A DNA stretch of 56,987 nucleotides from Luteimonas endophytica (GCF_029887875.1 NZ_JARXRM010000010.1:1-56987); one strand, 5' to 3'; positions 8,799-17,225 are shown, counted from the stretch's first letter. The notes: generated by a model from the sequence alone, not told the origin. Made by a program: numbers and translations.

Positions 8799-9477
8799 CC
8801 CCAATCTGCCGCATCTGCTCGCAATCGCCGGCGCGCTGGGCGAGCTACGCGAGCGGATGGTCTTTGTCGGCGGTTCGATCGCGGGTCTGTTGCTGACGGA
8901 TCCGCTGGCCGAAGGCGTACGTCCGACCCTCGACGTGGATGCCGTTGTCGAAGCGGATGGCTGGCTGAACTTTCATCGCGTCGAGGAGCAGATCGAACAG
9001 CGAGGCTTCGTGCGCGACGCCGCAAGCGGCGTGATCTGCCGATGGAAACACCGGGCATCGGGCATTCCATTCGACCTGATGCCGGTGGACTCCAACGTGC
9101 TTGGCTTCAGCAATCGCTGGTACGGCGAGGCGGTGACTACAGCGCAGCCCATGCAGCTGGCCGACGGGATCGTGATCCGCATGGTCGCCGCGCCGGCCTT
9201 CGTGGCGACCAAGCTTGAGGCCTTCCTGGGTCGCGGCCAAGGCGATTACCTGGCCAGCCATGACTTGGAAGATGTGCTCAACGTCGTCGACGGGCGTGAC
9301 GAGTTGCCGAACGAGCTGCAACACGCGTCCATGCCTTTGCGGGATTTCGTGGCAAAGACATTTGCCGGCTTGCTCGCCAAGTCCGATTTCATCAACTGCC
9401 TCCCCGGACTGATCGCCGACGGGAGCCGAGCGGATCTAATTACCGAACGTTTGCGTCGCATCACGGCTCAGGATTGA
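8785..9477 (+). CDS. nucleotidyltransferase-fold protein (AbiEii-like), putative toxin
   Basis: A 230-residue protein with the DNA polymerase beta-like nucleotidyltransferase signature: FVGGS at residues 27-31 and, after a short loop, TLDVDAVV with D50-x-D52. A conserved-looking AFVATKLEAFLGRG segment follows, as in AbiEii/AbiGii proteins, where a lysine helps catalysis. The start at MQRPDPN overlaps the HTH gene end; an alternative start lies three codons upstream. Likely activity is NMP transfer to RNA or protein, harmful unless neutralised by the partner. It belongs to the same transcript as the upstream gene. Confidence 0.78.
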   Translation: MQRPDPNLPHLLAIAGALGELRERMVFVGGSIAGLLLTDPLAEGVRPTLDVDAVVEADGWLNFHRVEEQIEQRGFVRDAASGVICRWKHRASGIPFDLMPVDSNVLGFSNRWYGEAVTTAQPMQLADGIVIRMVAAPAFVATKLEAFLGRGQGDYLASHDLEDVLNVVDGRDELPNELQHASMPLRDFVAKTFAGLLAKSDFINCLPGLIADGSRADLITERLRRITAQD

Positions 9478-9522
9478 ATTACACGGCCCATCCAACATCC
9501 ATCGCAATGCACGAGGTGCCTC

Positions 9523-9783
9523 GTGAAAACTGCATCGCTGCCTTGGCCTCCCCATGTCGACTCCGCGCTGCGCCAGACCGTCGAGTCCGTGCTGCAGGAA
9601 GGCGAAACTTGTTCCAGCTTCATTGAGAAGGCCATCCGCACCGAGGTCCAGCGGCGCCAGCAGCAGGCAGCCTTCATCACCCGCGGCCTGGCGTCACGCG
9701 AACGCGCGCGTTCCAGTGGCCGTTTTGTCGACGCCGACGAGGTGCTGGCCGCGCTGGAAGCCCGCCGCGCTGGAACGCCTTGA
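9523..9783 (+). CDS. orphan YlcI/YnfO-like antitoxin
   Basis: An 86-residue protein with GTG start and GAGG site ten bases upstream. It has a ribbon-helix-helix-like N-terminus (ALRQTVESVLQEGETCSSFIEKAIRTEV) and an extended C-terminal tail (FITRGLASRERARSSGRFVDADEVLAALE), the build of YlcI/YnfO and ParD-like antitoxins. Such genes are normally followed at once by a ParE/RelE toxin. Here none follows: the stop at 9783 runs directly into an antisense cold-shock-domain remnant. It is therefore an orphan or a relic of a lost TA pair. The family call rests on recognised pattern only. Confidence 0.65.
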   Translation: MKTASLPWPPHVDSALRQTVESVLQEGETCSSFIEKAIRTEVQRRQQQAAFITRGLASRERARSSGRFVDADEVLAALEARRAGTP

Positions 9784-9877
9784 CGTGGACGAACGCCCGA
9801 TCGCCGCCGCCGTTCGGCGCCACGAAGCCGAACCCCTTGTCATCGTGCCAATCGGTGATACGACCGGCCAGGCGCAT
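9761..9877 (-). pseudogene. truncated cold-shock-domain gene
   Basis: With a GGGGA ribosome-binding site, the minus strand encodes MRLAGRITDWHDDKGFGFVA and continues PNGGGDRAFVHVKAFQRGG, the first 39 residues of a cold-shock-domain protein with RNP1 (KGFGFV) and RNP2-like (AFVHV) motifs. Proteins of this kind in the group usually continue into a DUF1294 membrane domain. Here the similarity stops exactly where the oppositely oriented antitoxin gene ends, and the remaining reading frame is antisense to that gene. It looks like a host gene cut by insertion of the TA locus. Confidence 0.65.
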
Positions 9878-9941
9878 GGCGATTCCCCGTCACTACATCG
9901 CACTCACGATCGCAGCGGAGTGCTGGTCGCCCCGGTGAGGA

Positions 9942-10370
9942 TCATCCGGCCTGTTCCTGCCACGGGTCCAGCAATGCGACATCCATGGGGGCGAAGTCGG
10001 CGGTGTTGCGGGTGACCACGGTCAGCCCGTGCACCAGCGCGGTGGCGGCGATCAGCGCGTCGTGGGCGGGGCGCGGGTCCGGCACGTGCAGTTGCGCGCA
10101 ACGCAATGCCACGGGCTGATCGACCGGCAGGATGCGCCCGGCGAATTCCGGAATCACCCGCTGCTCCAGCCACGCACGCAGCAAGGCACCTCGCGCTGCA
10201 TCGCGCCGTTCGACCCGCAGCACGCCAACCTGCAATTCCTGCAGCGTGATCACCGAGAGGAAGCAGGCTAATTCGTCGAGATCCGCCTGCCACGCGGCAA
10301 CGCGCGCGGCCGCCCTGCCCTCGGCGACCTTGCGCAGTTCGGAGACGACATTGGTATCGAGCAGATACAC
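9942..10370 (-). CDS. PIN-domain ribonuclease toxin (VapC/FitB type)
   Basis: A 142-residue PIN-domain protein starting MYLLDTNVVSELRK. The four acidic active-site residues are in place: D5, E45 (LQELQVG), D104 (HDALIAATA) and D125 (NTADF). It would cleave RNA, classically tRNA or rRNA, when free of its antitoxin. It lies 14 bp downstream of a Phd/YefM-type antitoxin gene, a standard operon order. Nothing is missing, so the module looks functional. Confidence 0.9.
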   Translation of the reverse strand: MYLLDTNVVSELRKVAEGRAAARVAAWQADLDELACFLSVITLQELQVGVLRVERRDAARGALLRAWLEQRVIPEFAGRILPVDQPVALRCAQLHVPDPRPAHDALIAATALVHGLTVVTRNTADFAPMDVALLDPWQEQAG

Positions 10371-10384
10371 GCTGGACAGGACCG

Positions 10385-10636
10385 TCAGGTTTCGAGGTCC
10401 GGGATGCGCGGCAGGTCGCGGAAGCGTGGCGGGTCGAAGTCGATATCCGCAACGCCCGGCATCGCCAACGCCTCGCCCAGGGTGCGGCGCTTTCCGGTGA
10501 GACGGCGGTAGTCCTCGATCGACAGCAGCACGTGCGCGGGCTTGCCGCGGTCGGTGATGAAGACCGGCCCGTGCCTGGCTTCGCGCTTGGCGCGGCCGAT
10601 GTCGTGGTTGAGCTCGCGACTGGTCAGGGTGGTCAT
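10385..10636 (-). CDS. Phd/YefM family antitoxin
   Basis: An 83-residue antitoxin: MTTLTSRELNHDIGRAKREA, then GPVFITDRGKPAHVLLSIEDYRRL, the complete Phd/YefM DNA-binding fold, and a C-terminal disordered tail with FDPPRFRDLPRIPDLE for toxin binding. It partners the PIN toxin immediately downstream. A palindrome 22 bp upstream of the start is the likely autoregulatory operator. The longer frame upstream lacks start signals. Confidence 0.9.
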   Translation of the reverse strand: MTTLTSRELNHDIGRAKREARHGPVFITDRGKPAHVLLSIEDYRRLTGKRRTLGEALAMPGVADIDFDPPRFRDLPRIPDLET

Positions 10637-10657
10637 GGCGGGGCTCCCGGCAGGGAA

Positions 10658-10675
10658 TGTAGCAACGTTACTACA
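10658..10675. promoter_or_regulatory. palindromic operator upstream of the Phd/VapC operon
   Basis: TGTAGCAACGTTACTACA is an 18-bp inverted repeat (arms TGTAG/CTACA with a central AACGTT; one mismatched pair). Its position just upstream of the antitoxin start fits autoregulation by the Phd-type dimer, as known for the family. Confidence 0.6.
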
Positions 10676-10703
10676 TACATTTGGCGCTCGCAAGACGGGC
10701 GCC

Positions 10704-11189
10704 TCAATCCGGCTTGAGCAGCGTCGTTGGCAGGGTCGCCACGCAGCGCTCCAGCAGGCCCACCAGCTGTTCCTGCTCCGTGGCCGACAGTACGCCCAGC
10801 GCGCCATCGATCACCCCCTGCGCCACCGCGCCGCCACGCGTGATCAGGTCGCGCCCCTTGTCGGTGATCCGCACCGTCATCACCCGGCCCAGCCAGGGGT
10901 GCGGCGCGCGCGTCACCAGGCCGTCGCGGCCGAGCCGCAGCAGGATCTGGTGCATGGTCTGCGGCGACACCGCGCTCATCCGCGCCAGCTCCGCGTTCGA
11001 CTTGCCCGGGCATTCGGACAGGTGCATCAGCGTCAGCGCCTGCGGCCGGGTCAGCTCGATGCCGTGCTCGCGCAGGCGCTCCTCCATCAGCACCGTCAAG
11101 CCGACGTGCAGGCGCTTGAGCAGGGCGCTGGCGCGATAACCGCGGGAGTTCCTGAACGCTTGCAGTGGGCTGGACTCTGGTTTCGGCAT
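10704..11189 (-). CDS. MarR family transcriptional regulator
   Basis: A 161-residue MarR protein. The winged helix spans about residues 45-115: LTRPQALTLMHLSECPGKSN, AELARMSAVSPQTMHQILLRL (recognition helix) and the wing with LVTRAPHPWLGRVMTVRITDKG. It is divergent from the RND efflux operon, and two inverted repeats in the shared region fit MarR half-sites. It is the probable repressor of the efflux operon and of itself. Confidence 0.9.
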   Translation of the reverse strand: MPKPESSPLQAFRNSRGYRASALLKRLHVGLTVLMEERLREHGIELTRPQALTLMHLSECPGKSNAELARMSAVSPQTMHQILLRLGRDGLVTRAPHPWLGRVMTVRITDKGRDLITRGGAVAQGVIDGALGVLSATEQEQLVGLLERCVATLPTTLLKPD

Positions 11190-11216
11190 TGCAGGCCCTC
11201 CGCGGGTTCCGCAGTG

Positions 11217-11252
11217 TATCAGTATGCTGATAGAGTATCAGCCTTCTGATAC
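11217..11252. promoter_or_regulatory. tandem MarR operators
   Basis: Two perfect inverted repeats sit between the divergent MarR and efflux genes: TATCAGTATGCTGATA (11217-11232) and GTATCAGCCTTCTGATAC (11235-11252). Both have TATCAG/CTGATA arms with a 4-bp centre or spacer, and their centres are 19 bp apart. The second ends 13 bp before the adaptor start codon, so bound regulator would block transcription start or elongation. Confidence 0.75.
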
Positions 11253-11265
11253 GAGCTGAACCCCG

Positions 11266-12324
11266 ATGTCTGCCATTCCCCTGCGCGCGCTGGCCGTTGC
11301 CGGACTGCTGGCCCTGGCCGCCTGCGGCGACGACGCGACGCCCGAGGCCACGCCGAGCCTGACGGTCTCCCTGGCCACGCCCGCCACGCGCGAGGTGGTG
11401 CGCGAAGTGGTGGCCTCCGGCGCGGTGGCCGCCTGGGAGGAAGTGTCGGTGGGTGTCGAGCTGTCCGGCGTGCGCGTGTCGAGCGTCGAGGTGGAAGTGG
11501 GCAGCGTGGTGCAGCAGGGCGACGTGCTGCTGCGCCTGGACGACCGCACCCTGGCCTCGCAGCTGGCCCAATCCGACGCCGCGGTGACCGAGGCCCGGAC
11601 CAACCTGGACACCGCCCGCCGCAAGGCCGCCCGCGTGCGCGAGCTGGCCGACGCGCAGATGGTCTCGCTGCAGGACGCCGAGGAGGCGGAGGCCGCGCGC
11701 GACAACGCCCAGGCGCGGCTCAACACCGCCATCGCCAGCCGCGACGCGGCGCGGGTGCAGCGCGACTTCACCGTGGTGCGCGCGCCGGTGGACGGTGTGG
11801 TGTCCGCGCGCAGCGTGCAGCCCGGGCAGGTGGTGGGCGCCGGCGGCGAACTGCTGCGCCTGATCCGCGACGGCCGCCTGGAATGGCGCGCCGAGCTGGC
11901 CGAGGCCGACCTGCTGCTGGTCGCGCCCGGTGCCACCGTGCAGGTGGAGACGCCCGCCGGCGCGATCGACGGCGTGGTGCGCCGGGTCTCACCGGCGCTG
12001 GATGTGCAGAGCCGCACCGGCACCATCTACGCCGACCTGCCCGAACCCGCCGGCCTGCGCGCCGGCATGTTCGCGCAGGGCCGCATCGCGCTGGGCCGGG
12101 CGCAGGCCATGCTGATTCCCAACGACGCGGTGGTGCGGCGCGACGGCCGCGCCTACGTGTTCACCGTCGAGGACGACAACCGGGTACGCGAGCGCGGCAT
12201 CGAGGTCGGGCCGACCCACGGCGACCGGATCGAGGTGCGCAGCGGCCTGGAAGCGGACGCGCGCGTGGTCGCACGCGGCGCGGGCTTCCTGGGCGATGGC
12301 GACTTGGTTCGGGTGGTGGAATGA
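11266..12324 (+). CDS. RND efflux periplasmic adaptor (membrane fusion protein), lipoprotein
   Basis: A 352-residue adaptor with lipobox LAAC (Cys20), a lipoyl/barrel-sandwich half (VEVGSVVQQGDVLLRLDDR), a coiled-coil hairpin at about residues 95-155 rich in A/R/E, the second lipoyl half (VRAPVDGVVSARSVQPGQVV) and beta-barrel plus membrane-proximal domains. It links the inner-membrane pump to an outer-membrane channel. The stop overlaps the permease start (ATGA). No outer-membrane factor gene follows, so a TolC-like channel must come from elsewhere. Regulation is by the divergent MarR. Confidence 0.92.
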   Translation: MSAIPLRALAVAGLLALAACGDDATPEATPSLTVSLATPATREVVREVVASGAVAAWEEVSVGVELSGVRVSSVEVEVGSVVQQGDVLLRLDDRTLASQLAQSDAAVTEARTNLDTARRKAARVRELADAQMVSLQDAEEAEAARDNAQARLNTAIASRDAARVQRDFTVVRAPVDGVVSARSVQPGQVVGAGGELLRLIRDGRLEWRAELAEADLLLVAPGATVQVETPAGAIDGVVRRVSPALDVQSRTGTIYADLPEPAGLRAGMFAQGRIALGRAQAMLIPNDAVVRRDGRAYVFTVEDDNRVRERGIEVGPTHGDRIEVRSGLEADARVVARGAGFLGDGDLVRVVE

Positions 12325-15300
12325 ACTTCTCCGCCTGGTCGATCCATCGCCCGCTGCCGGCGATCCTGGTCTTCATCCTGCTTACCGCCGCCGGCCTGCT
12401 GGCGTTCAACCGCCTGGCCGTCTCGCAGTTCCCGGACCTCACCGTGCCGGTGGTCAACGTCACCGTGACCCTGCCCGGCGCCAGCCCCAGCACCCTGGAA
12501 ACCCAGGTCACGCGCAAGGTCGAGGACGCGGTGGCCAGCATCCCCGCGCTCGACAACATGGCCTCGATCGTCAACGAGGGCGTGTCCACCACCGTGCTCA
12601 CCTTCCAGATCGAGAAGGACGGCAACCTCGCCAAGGACGAGGTGCGCGATGCCATCGACCGCGTGCGCATCGACCTGCCGCGCGACGTCGAGCCGCCGAT
12701 CGTCTCGCTGGTCAACGTCACCGGCGGCGACATGCTCACCTACGCCGTCACCGCCGACGGCTGGAGCGACGAGGAGCTCAGCTGGTTCATCGACGACACC
12801 GTCGCCAAGCGCCTGTTCGCCGTGCCCGGCGTGGGCTCGGTGCGGCGCATCGGCGGCGTGAACCGCGAGATCCGCGTCGCCCTGCGGCCCGAGGCCGTGC
12901 AGGGGTTCGGCGCCAGCCCGGCGCTGATCAGCCAGCAGCTCGCACGCATCCAGCAGGAGCAGCCCGGCGGGCGCACCACCATGGGCGGCAGCGAACAGGC
13001 GGTGCGCACGCTCGGCACCGTCGACAATGCCGCGGCCCTCGCCGATTTCCCGATCTCGATGCCCGACGGCCGCAGCGTGCGCCTGTCGACGCTGGCCACC
13101 GTGACCGACGGCAGCGCCACCGCCACCCAGCGCACCACCCTCGACGGCCGCCCGGTGATCGGCTTCGCCGTGCAGCGCACCACCGACACCAGCGAAGTGG
13201 ACGTCGGCAACGCCGTGCGCGAGGCCGTGGCGGCGCTGCAGGTCGAACAGCCGCGCCTGCGCATGGTGGAAGTGGCCTCCACCACCCAGGAGGCCGAGAA
13301 CTCGTTCGAGTCCTCGATGCACATGCTCTACGAGGGCGCGGCGCTCGCGGTGCTGGTGGTGTTCCTGTTCCTGCGCGACTTCCGCGCCACCCTCATCAGC
13401 GCCGTGGCGCTGCCGCTGTCGATCATCCCCACCTTTGCGGTGATGTACTGGTTCGGCTTCAGCCTCAACATGATCACCCTGCTGGCGCTGGCGGTGGTGG
13501 TGGGCATCCTGGTGGACGATGCGATCGTGGAGGTCGAGAACATCGACCGCCACGTGCGCATGGGCAAGGCGCCGAAAACTGCCGCACTCGAGGCCGCCGA
13601 CGAGATCGGCCTGGCGGTGATCGCCACCTCGTGCACCCTGGCCGCGGTGTTCATCCCGGTGGCCTTCATGCCCGGCATCCCCGGCAAGTTCTTCCGCGAG
13701 TTCGGCTGGACCGCCGCGGCCGCGGTGATGTTCTCGCTGTTGGTCGCGCGCCTGATCACGCCGATGATGGCGGCCTACCTGCTCAAGCCGCTGCCCGAAC
13801 ACAAGGGCGACTCGAAGCTGATGCAGTGGTACCTGCGCTGGGTGGACCGCGCGCTCAGGCACCGCAACGCGACGCTCGCGATCGCGCTGGGCATCTTCAT
13901 CGGCTCGCTGGCGCTGCTGCCGCTGCTGAAGGTGACCTTCATCCCGCCCGCCGACGGCATCCAGAGTACCGTGCTGATCGAGCTGCCGCCGGGCACCGCG
14001 CTGGCCACCACCGAGGAGGTGGCCGAGACCGCGCGCCGGCGCATCGCCGACATCCCCGAGATCGAGCGCGTGTTCGTCACCGCCGGCAGCACCTCCGGCA
14101 CCGGCGGGCCGGGCGGGGACCCCAGCAGCGCCGAGCTGCGCAAGGCCACGCTCACCATCCGCTGGAAGGACGACCGCGGCCCGACCCAGTACGAGCTGGA
14201 GTCGGTGGTGCGCGAGCGCCTGGCCGACCTGCCCGGCGTGCGCCTGAGTTTCCAGGGTGGCGAGCCCGGCCGCGCGCTGCAGCTGGTGCTGGCCGGCGAC
14301 GACCCGGTGAAGCTGGCCACGGCCGCGCGCGACGTGGAGCGCGGCATCCGCCAGCTGCCGGGCCTGGGTACCGTGAGCTCCTCGGCCGCGCTGGTGCGCC
14401 CGGAAATCATCGTGCGCCCCGATGCCGCGCGCGCCGCGGACCTGGGCGTGTCCACCGCCGACATCGCCGCCGCCACCCGCGTGGCCACGCGCGGCGACTA
14501 CGAGCAGTTCCTGGCCAAGCTCAACCTGCCCGAGCGCCAGGTGCCGATCCGCGTGCAGCTCGACGAGGCCGCGCTGTCCGACCCGACCCTGCTCGGCCAG
14601 CTGCGCGTGCCCACCGCCGGCGGCGGCAGCGTGCCGCTCTCATCGGTGGCCGAGATCACCACCGCCAGCGGGCCTTCGCAGATCGACCGCTTCGACCGCC
14701 GCCGCAACGTCACGATCACAGTGGACCTCAACGGCATGGCCATGGGCGAGGTGGAGCAGCAGATCGACGCGCTGCCGGCGCTGCTGAACCTGCCGGCGGG
14801 CGTGGAACGCCAGGCCGCCGGCGACAGCGAAGTGTTCGCCGAGATGTTCGGCGGTTTCGCCATGGCCATGGTGGCCGGCATCTTCTGCGTCTACGGCGTG
14901 CTGCTGCTGTTGTTCAACCACGCCAGCCAGCCCATCACCATCCTGGTGGCGGTGCCGCTGGCCGCCGGCGGCGCCTTCGGCGCGCTGCTGATCACCGGCC
15001 TGGACATCTCGCTGTCGGTGCTGATCGGCCTGATCCTGCTGATCGGCATCGCGGTGAAGAACTCGATCCTGCTGGTGGACTACGCGGTGATGGCCGAGAA
15101 GCAGGGCATGGCCCGCCACGACGCCCTGATGGACGCCTGCCACAAGCGTGCCCGCCCGGTGATCATGACCACCATGGCCATGGGCGCCGGCATGCTGCCG
15201 ATCGCCCTGGGCCTGACCGCCGACGCCAGCTTCCGCATGCCCATGGCCGTGGCCGTGATCGGCGGCCTGATCACCTCCACCGTGCTCAGCCTGATCGTGG

Positions 15301-15383
15301 TGCCGGCGGCCTTCACCCTTGTGGACGACGCCGAGGAGTGGGTGCTATCCAGGTTCCGCAAGCCCACCCCCGCCACCGCCTGA
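12321..15383 (+). CDS. RND efflux transporter permease
   Basis: A 1020-residue inner-membrane RND pump starting MNFSAWSIHRPLPAILVF. It has the usual two-fold layout: TM1, a large periplasmic loop, TM2-6 with the VVVGILVDDAIVEVENI motif in TM4, TM7, a second loop and TM8-12 with GIAVKNSILLVDYA. The length is that of the AcrB/MexB class, and the sequence is closer to the multidrug-type than to metal-type pumps. It is translationally coupled to the adaptor gene by a 4-bp overlap. Substrate not predictable. Confidence 0.93.
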   Translation: MNFSAWSIHRPLPAILVFILLTAAGLLAFNRLAVSQFPDLTVPVVNVTVTLPGASPSTLETQVTRKVEDAVASIPALDNMASIVNEGVSTTVLTFQIEKDGNLAKDEVRDAIDRVRIDLPRDVEPPIVSLVNVTGGDMLTYAVTADGWSDEELSWFIDDTVAKRLFAVPGVGSVRRIGGVNREIRVALRPEAVQGFGASPALISQQLARIQQEQPGGRTTMGGSEQAVRTLGTVDNAAALADFPISMPDGRSVRLSTLATVTDGSATATQRTTLDGRPVIGFAVQRTTDTSEVDVGNAVREAVAALQVEQPRLRMVEVASTTQEAENSFESSMHMLYEGAALAVLVVFLFLRDFRATLISAVALPLSIIPTFAVMYWFGFSLNMITLLALAVVVGILVDDAIVEVENIDRHVRMGKAPKTAALEAADEIGLAVIATSCTLAAVFIPVAFMPGIPGKFFREFGWTAAAAVMFSLLVARLITPMMAAYLLKPLPEHKGDSKLMQWYLRWVDRALRHRNATLAIALGIFIGSLALLPLLKVTFIPPADGIQSTVLIELPPGTALATTEEVAETARRRIADIPEIERVFVTAGSTSGTGGPGGDPSSAELRKATLTIRWKDDRGPTQYELESVVRERLADLPGVRLSFQGGEPGRALQLVLAGDDPVKLATAARDVERGIRQLPGLGTVSSSAALVRPEIIVRPDAARAADLGVSTADIAAATRVATRGDYEQFLAKLNLPERQVPIRVQLDEAALSDPTLLGQLRVPTAGGGSVPLSSVAEITTASGPSQIDRFDRRRNVTITVDLNGMAMGEVEQQIDALPALLNLPAGVERQAAGDSEVFAEMFGGFAMAMVAGIFCVYGVLLLLFNHASQPITILVAVPLAAGGAFGALLITGLDISLSVLIGLILLIGIAVKNSILLVDYAVMAEKQGMARHDALMDACHKRARPVIMTTMAMGAGMLPIALGLTADASFRMPMAVAVIGGLITSTVLSLIVVPAAFTLVDDAEEWVLSRFRKPTPATA

Positions 15384-15489
15384 CGAACATGGACCACGAG
15401 CGCGACATTCCCGCATGGATGGGGCCAGCCGAATAACCAATCGCAAGAACGGGGCTTCGAACCGTTGCAAGCCTGTTCTTTCCCTGGGG

Positions 15490-15548
15490 GGTTCGTAGAA
15501 AGAGAAAATTGCTCACTTCAAGCGAGCAATTTCCAGGCACTACAAACC
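15490..15548. other. nested hairpin downstream of the efflux operon
   Basis: An outer stem GGTTCGTAG (15490-15498) / CTACAAACC (15540-15548), pairing at 8 of 9 positions, encloses a perfect inner stem AAATTGCTC (15506-15514) / GAGCAATTT (15524-15532). It could terminate the efflux transcript, although the run of T after the inner stem is short. The AT-rich content stands out against the surrounding GC-rich DNA. Confidence 0.5.
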
Positions 15549-15606
15549 TGACGATCATCCTGGTCAGCGGCGCGCACACCGCCAAGCTTCCGACAACGCA
15601 GACGAC

Positions 15607-15630
15607 GCGGCCGGCGTGATCGCCGGCCGC
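15607..15630. terminator. strong hairpin between convergent genes
   Basis: GCGGCCGGC (15607-15615) and GCCGGCCGC (15622-15630) form a perfect 9-bp stem with a 6-nt loop, 13 bp beyond the stop of the minus-strand decarboxylase-family gene. There is no clear T-run on either strand, so it may slow or protect transcripts rather than act as a classic intrinsic terminator. Confidence 0.5.
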
Positions 15631-15642
15631 AACCTCTAAGCC

Positions 15643-16188
15643 TCAAGCCGCAGCCCGCAGCCGCACCGCTGGGAAATCCACCGGCACCGCCAGCGCCACG
15701 TTCACGTAGTTGGTGAACAGGTTGAGCGCCACGTGCGCCAGCAGCTCGACGATCTCGCCGTCGTCGAACCCCGCCGCGCGCAGCGCCTCCACCTCGGAAG
15801 CCTCCACCTGTCCACGGCGCTCCACTACGGCCAGCGCGAAGCGCAGCGCCGCGGCGGTCTTCGGGTCGGCAGAGCGGCCGTCCTGCGCCTGGCTCATCTC
15901 CTCGGCGCTGGCGCCGGCCTTGCGGCCCAGCGCGGTGTGCGCGGCCAGGCAGTACTCGCAGGCGTTGCGGTTGGCGATGACCACCGCCACCTGCTCGCCC
16001 AGCCGCGCCGACAGGGCGCCGCCGCCCAGCGCGCCGAACGCGCTCCACATCGACTTCAGCGCGGCGGGCGAGTTGGCCACCGCGCGGAACATGTTGGGGG
16101 TGGCGCCGAAGGCGGCGTGGATCTCGGCCAGCAGGGCCTGGCGGTCGGGGGTGGTGGCGGCCGGGTCGACCAGGGGGATGCGGGACAT
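15643..16188 (-). CDS. carboxymuconolactone decarboxylase / AhpD-family protein
   Basis: A 181-residue all-helical protein with the AhpD redox motif E65 … C77-E-Y-C80-LAAH84, as in alkylhydroperoxidase-like members. It probably reduces peroxides or protects against oxidative stress rather than decarboxylating muconolactone. An AAGGAG site precedes the start. It is divergent from an AraC-family gene, which probably controls it. Confidence 0.9.
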   Translation of the reverse strand: MSRIPLVDPAATTPDRQALLAEIHAAFGATPNMFRAVANSPAALKSMWSAFGALGGGALSARLGEQVAVVIANRNACEYCLAAHTALGRKAGASAEEMSQAQDGRSADPKTAAALRFALAVVERRGQVEASEVEALRAAGFDDGEIVELLAHVALNLFTNYVNVALAVPVDFPAVRLRAAA

Positions 16189-16274
16189 GGGGTTGCTCCT
16201 TTGCGTGGGCCGCCGGGATTGGCGGCAGCGGCTAGACTAGGCGCCCGTTCTGGACGCAGGGCGCCGAAACGTCC

Positions 16275-17198
16275 ATGAAACCTGCCGATTCGTCCACGCT
16301 ATCCGCCGAGGACCCCGCCCCGGTCGACCGCCTGGCCGCCCTGCTCGACCGCTTCCACGTCCACGCCGAGCTGTTCCACACCGGTCCACTGTGCGGCCTG
16401 CACGTGTTCGAGCCCGCGCCCGGGCGCGCCTTCCTGCACGTGCTGCGCCGGGGCAGCATGGAGGTGGTGCACCGCGGCGCCCATGGCCTGGTGCGCACCG
16501 CGCTCGCCGAGCCCACCCTGCTGCTGTTCGCGCGCCCGGTGCACCACGAATTCCACAACGCCCCGGTGGACGGCGCCGACTTCACCTGCGCCACGCTCGA
16601 TTTCGACGGCGGCGCGCGCAACCCCATCGTGCAGTCGCTACCACCGATGCTGGCGGTGCCGCTGGCCGCGGTGGACGGCCTGGCCCCCACCCTCGACCTG
16701 CTGTTCGCCGAAGCCGACCGCGTACGCTGCGGCTCGCGCCTGCTCGCCGGCCGCCTGTTCGAAGTGCTGCTGGTGCAGGTGCTGCGCTGGGCGCTGGACG
16801 AACCTGCCCAGTCCGGCGTGGACCGCGGCACCCTCGCCGGCCTGGCCCACCCGCAGCTGGCAAGGGCGCTCACCGCCCTGCACGCCCGCCCCGCCGAGCC
16901 CTGGCCGCTCGAACGCCTGGCCGCCCAGGCCGGCATGTCGCGCAGCGCCTTCGCCGCCGCGTTCAAGCACGCCGTGGGCACCACGCCCGCCGCCTACGTG
17001 CTCGACTGGCGCCTGGGCCTGGCCGCCGCCCGCCTGCGCGAGGGGCGCACGGTGAAGCAGGTGGCGCACGAGCTGGGGTTCGCGGAGGCGGGGGCGCTGT
17101 CGAAGGTGTTTCGGAGGCGGTATGGGGTTTCGCCGCGGGGTTGGAGGCTTGAGAGCGATGACGGCGCAACGACTGCTCTACCAGATTACGAGGACTGA
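16275..17198 (+). CDS. AraC family transcriptional regulator
   Basis: A 307-residue regulator. The N-terminal half (about 15-200) is a cupin-type sensing domain (LHVLRRGSMEVVHRG, FARPVHHEFHNAPVDG). The C-terminal half has two helix-turn-helix units: PLERLAAQAGMSRSAFAAAF and VKQVAHELGFAEAGALSKVF followed by RRYGVSPRGWR. It is divergent from the AhpD-like gene across an 86-bp gap. AraC regulators next to AhpD-like genes commonly activate them; here that is inference. Confidence 0.9.
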   Translation: MKPADSSTLSAEDPAPVDRLAALLDRFHVHAELFHTGPLCGLHVFEPAPGRAFLHVLRRGSMEVVHRGAHGLVRTALAEPTLLLFARPVHHEFHNAPVDGADFTCATLDFDGGARNPIVQSLPPMLAVPLAAVDGLAPTLDLLFAEADRVRCGSRLLAGRLFEVLLVQVLRWALDEPAQSGVDRGTLAGLAHPQLARALTALHARPAEPWPLERLAAQAGMSRSAFAAAFKHAVGTTPAAYVLDWRLGLAAARLREGRTVKQVAHELGFAEAGALSKVFRRRYGVSPRGWRLESDDGATTALPDYED

Positions 17199-17225
17199 TC
17201 GTGAGCGTGAGTCCTTCCTCCATCG

